From Paralichthys olivaceus (lineage: Eukaryota > Chordata > Actinopteri > Pleuronectiformes > Paralichthyidae), in the NCBI RefSeq assembly GCF_024713975.1, contig NC_091093.1, positions 29,908,501-29,972,500 of the forward strand: 64,000 bases of DNA. The letters run 5' to 3'. The first letter of the stretch is position 1. Each line of letters starts with the position of its first letter. A program made the position numbers and the translations under genes. Under the pieces are notes generated by a model. It saw only the letters and a program-made list of their open reading frames with translations, ran no database searches and was not told the origin of the DNA. This document shows, one piece after another, positions 62,322-64,000 of this stretch.

Positions 62322-63228
62322 TGAGACATATTCACATGTATGTAGTTACTGTGTGTACATGTTGCAGCTGATTTACTTTAAACATGGACACACACACACA
62401 CACACACACACATCTATACATGAAGTGTGTGTGGTTCCATTTCTCAGTCAGTAAACAACAGACCTCAGTGGGGTGTGTTCCTCCACGGATGCTCTCCACC
62501 AATCACCGTCCACCTTCCTCCCACGTGGTTCCCTTGTTTACTACAGACCCAGGAGCCACCGCGGGGGCTGCTGGGAAAACCCGGAGCAGGATCAGATTCG
62601 GGGTTTACACAGGAACAAACCGGTGTGAGTTCAGTTTCATCCCGGTTTCGTTGATCTGTGCACGTGGAGCAGTGACCTCTGACCTCTGACCTCTGACCTC
62701 CACGCTCTCAACCAATCCTGAGTCAGTCTCAGCTGTCAGTCATGACGTCTCAGCATTTTAACCACGAACACGAACACGTGAACAAACAGCGTGACACGAA
62801 CTAACTACAAGGACAGACACCGTCTTAACGTCATCTATCACCAGTACTGCCGCCAGCCACCAGGGGGACGTCCGGATAATTTGGCTTCTCTTGCGGGAGC
62901 TGTCGTGACGTCCATCTTTATTTACCGTCTGTGGTGTGAAAGTGGAATCAACCTGAAGGTGGCGTCTTTCTAGAACGTCTTCAGTTTAGCGTCCAGACAG
63001 AAAAAAATCGAATCATCACAAAAATATTTGTCTTTTTATTACAAAAGTCTTTTTTTTAATTTATAACTATTACTACTGACAAACCACCAGAGGGAGTTTG
63101 AGTCTAAGTATTACATAATGGACAAATGTGGACAAACCAGAGCATTTAAAAAAAAAACTCCCTTCCAGATGTCCAGGTCTGATCCGGTTCAGGTTTTCAA
63201 TGATACTGATGTGTGTTCAAACTGGCTG

Positions 63229-63263
<35 letters not shown>

Positions 63264-63374
63264 CACACACACACACTCCCAGCTCCCATTGAAGAGCAGT
63301 GGACACATCCTGACCTACTGGAAGTGTTGTTGTTGTTGAGCTGCAGACTGAGACTGTGCAGGTACGTGACAACA

Positions 63375-63443
<69 letters not shown>

Positions 63444-64000
63444 TTCAATCTGACTTTTGTGTTTCTGACTCCGGGGGTTTTTCCAGGAGAGTGAAATCAT
63501 GGAACGTGTTTTGCAGGAGCACGTTTCCTCCTCAGTTCTCGTGGTGACTCAGGGAAAGTGAAGATGAGTGAAGCTTCAGAGTCTCGTGGTGCTGCTACAC
63601 AACAGTTGTGTAGTTGTTCTGTTGTTTCCACTGAGGGAACAGTTGTGTAGTTGTGGTTCAGTCTGGAAACTAAAGACAAACACTTTGATTCCGGAAGGCT
63701 CCGCACATGAACTTCTGTCACTGGTGGAGAAAATAAGAGTCTGATTTGTGGCTGTTGTTGTTCATACAGGACTTTTATTGTGGAGGGTGTGAACTCAGAA
63801 GAGAAGGATTGTGATTGGTCCAGAGCTCAGCGCTGCAGACAGACAGGGGGGTGTGTTTGTACAGTACATGTACAGCATGTGTGTATTTATACTGCACCGA
63901 ATCTGGTACTTCACTTCTTACTGAGCTGTGAATACTCAACATATCACAGATAATAAATACTTTCAGTGCATCAGAATATTCATTTAAAACAGTTTGAAAT
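60300..64000. other. no gene seen; microsatellites and repeat pieces
   Basis: Dispersed fish repeat pieces lie at 60345-60450, near 61600-61680 and at 62830-62945. GT/CA runs lie at 60511-60535, 61303-61400, 62078-62098, 62295-62322, 62392-62412, 63230-63272 and 63385-63440. A TGACCTC heptamer-like repeat lies at 62671-62700. Near 63768 an ACTTTTATTG (AATAAAAGT on the minus strand) could end a minus-strand gene lying to the right of the window. Confidence 0.5.

Overview
The window is nuclear DNA of a ray-finned (teleost) fish. Evidence: vertebrate GT-AG gene structures with short introns, very many long (CA/GT)n microsatellites, short non-autonomous DNA transposons, a tRNA-derived fish SINE and a fish LINE tail. 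Orthologues of bony-vertebrate genes are present, with an IL-17A/F-PAQR8 neighbourhood like that on human chromosome 6p12. I cannot name the species.

Layout. 1-18.4 kb is gene-poor: old repeats, an isolated two-exon fragment of an eIF4G gene (5.94-6.20 kb), a CpG-rich promoter with one first coding exon of an unidentified minus-strand gene (10.74-10.89 kb), a hAT-type MITE, and two tRNA-Val(UAC) genes. 18.4-25.3 kb is a minus-strand tandem cluster of secreted C-type lectins: two complete five-exon genes (162 and 164 aa by my splicing) and one decayed partial copy. 26.2-31.2 kb holds gpn1 (13 coding exons, 400 aa). 36.3-39.1 kb holds a stathmin-4-like gene (187 aa) with an unusual poly-arginine C-terminus. 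42.0-49.4 kb holds two IL-17A/F-type cytokine genes arranged head to head across a tandemly duplicated spacer. 50.3-52.2 kb holds a five-coding-exon membrane progestin receptor gene (paqr8-like, 354 aa). 53.0-53.4 kb holds an inverted, almost perfect copy of the last exon of the second il17 gene. 56.8-59.8 kb holds a seven-coding-exon palmitoylated transmembrane adaptor gene of the LAT/LIME/PAG type (252 aa). I see no gene in 60-64 kb.

Functionally, three gene groups are immune-related (lectins, IL-17 cytokines, transmembrane adaptor). The others are housekeeping (gpn1, RNA polymerase II nuclear import), neuronal (stathmin) and steroid signalling (paqr8). They are not an operon and I infer no joint pathway.

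Most notable points: the IL-17 terminal-exon inverted repeat bracketing paqr8 (364 vs 369 bp, differing only by a 5-bp insertion as far as I could read); coding microsatellites in the N-terminal region of both IL-17 genes and in the stathmin tail; and a repeated symmetric exon in the adaptor gene. Splice structures were deduced by eye from GT-AG sites, reading frame and family resemblance; no transcript evidence was available.
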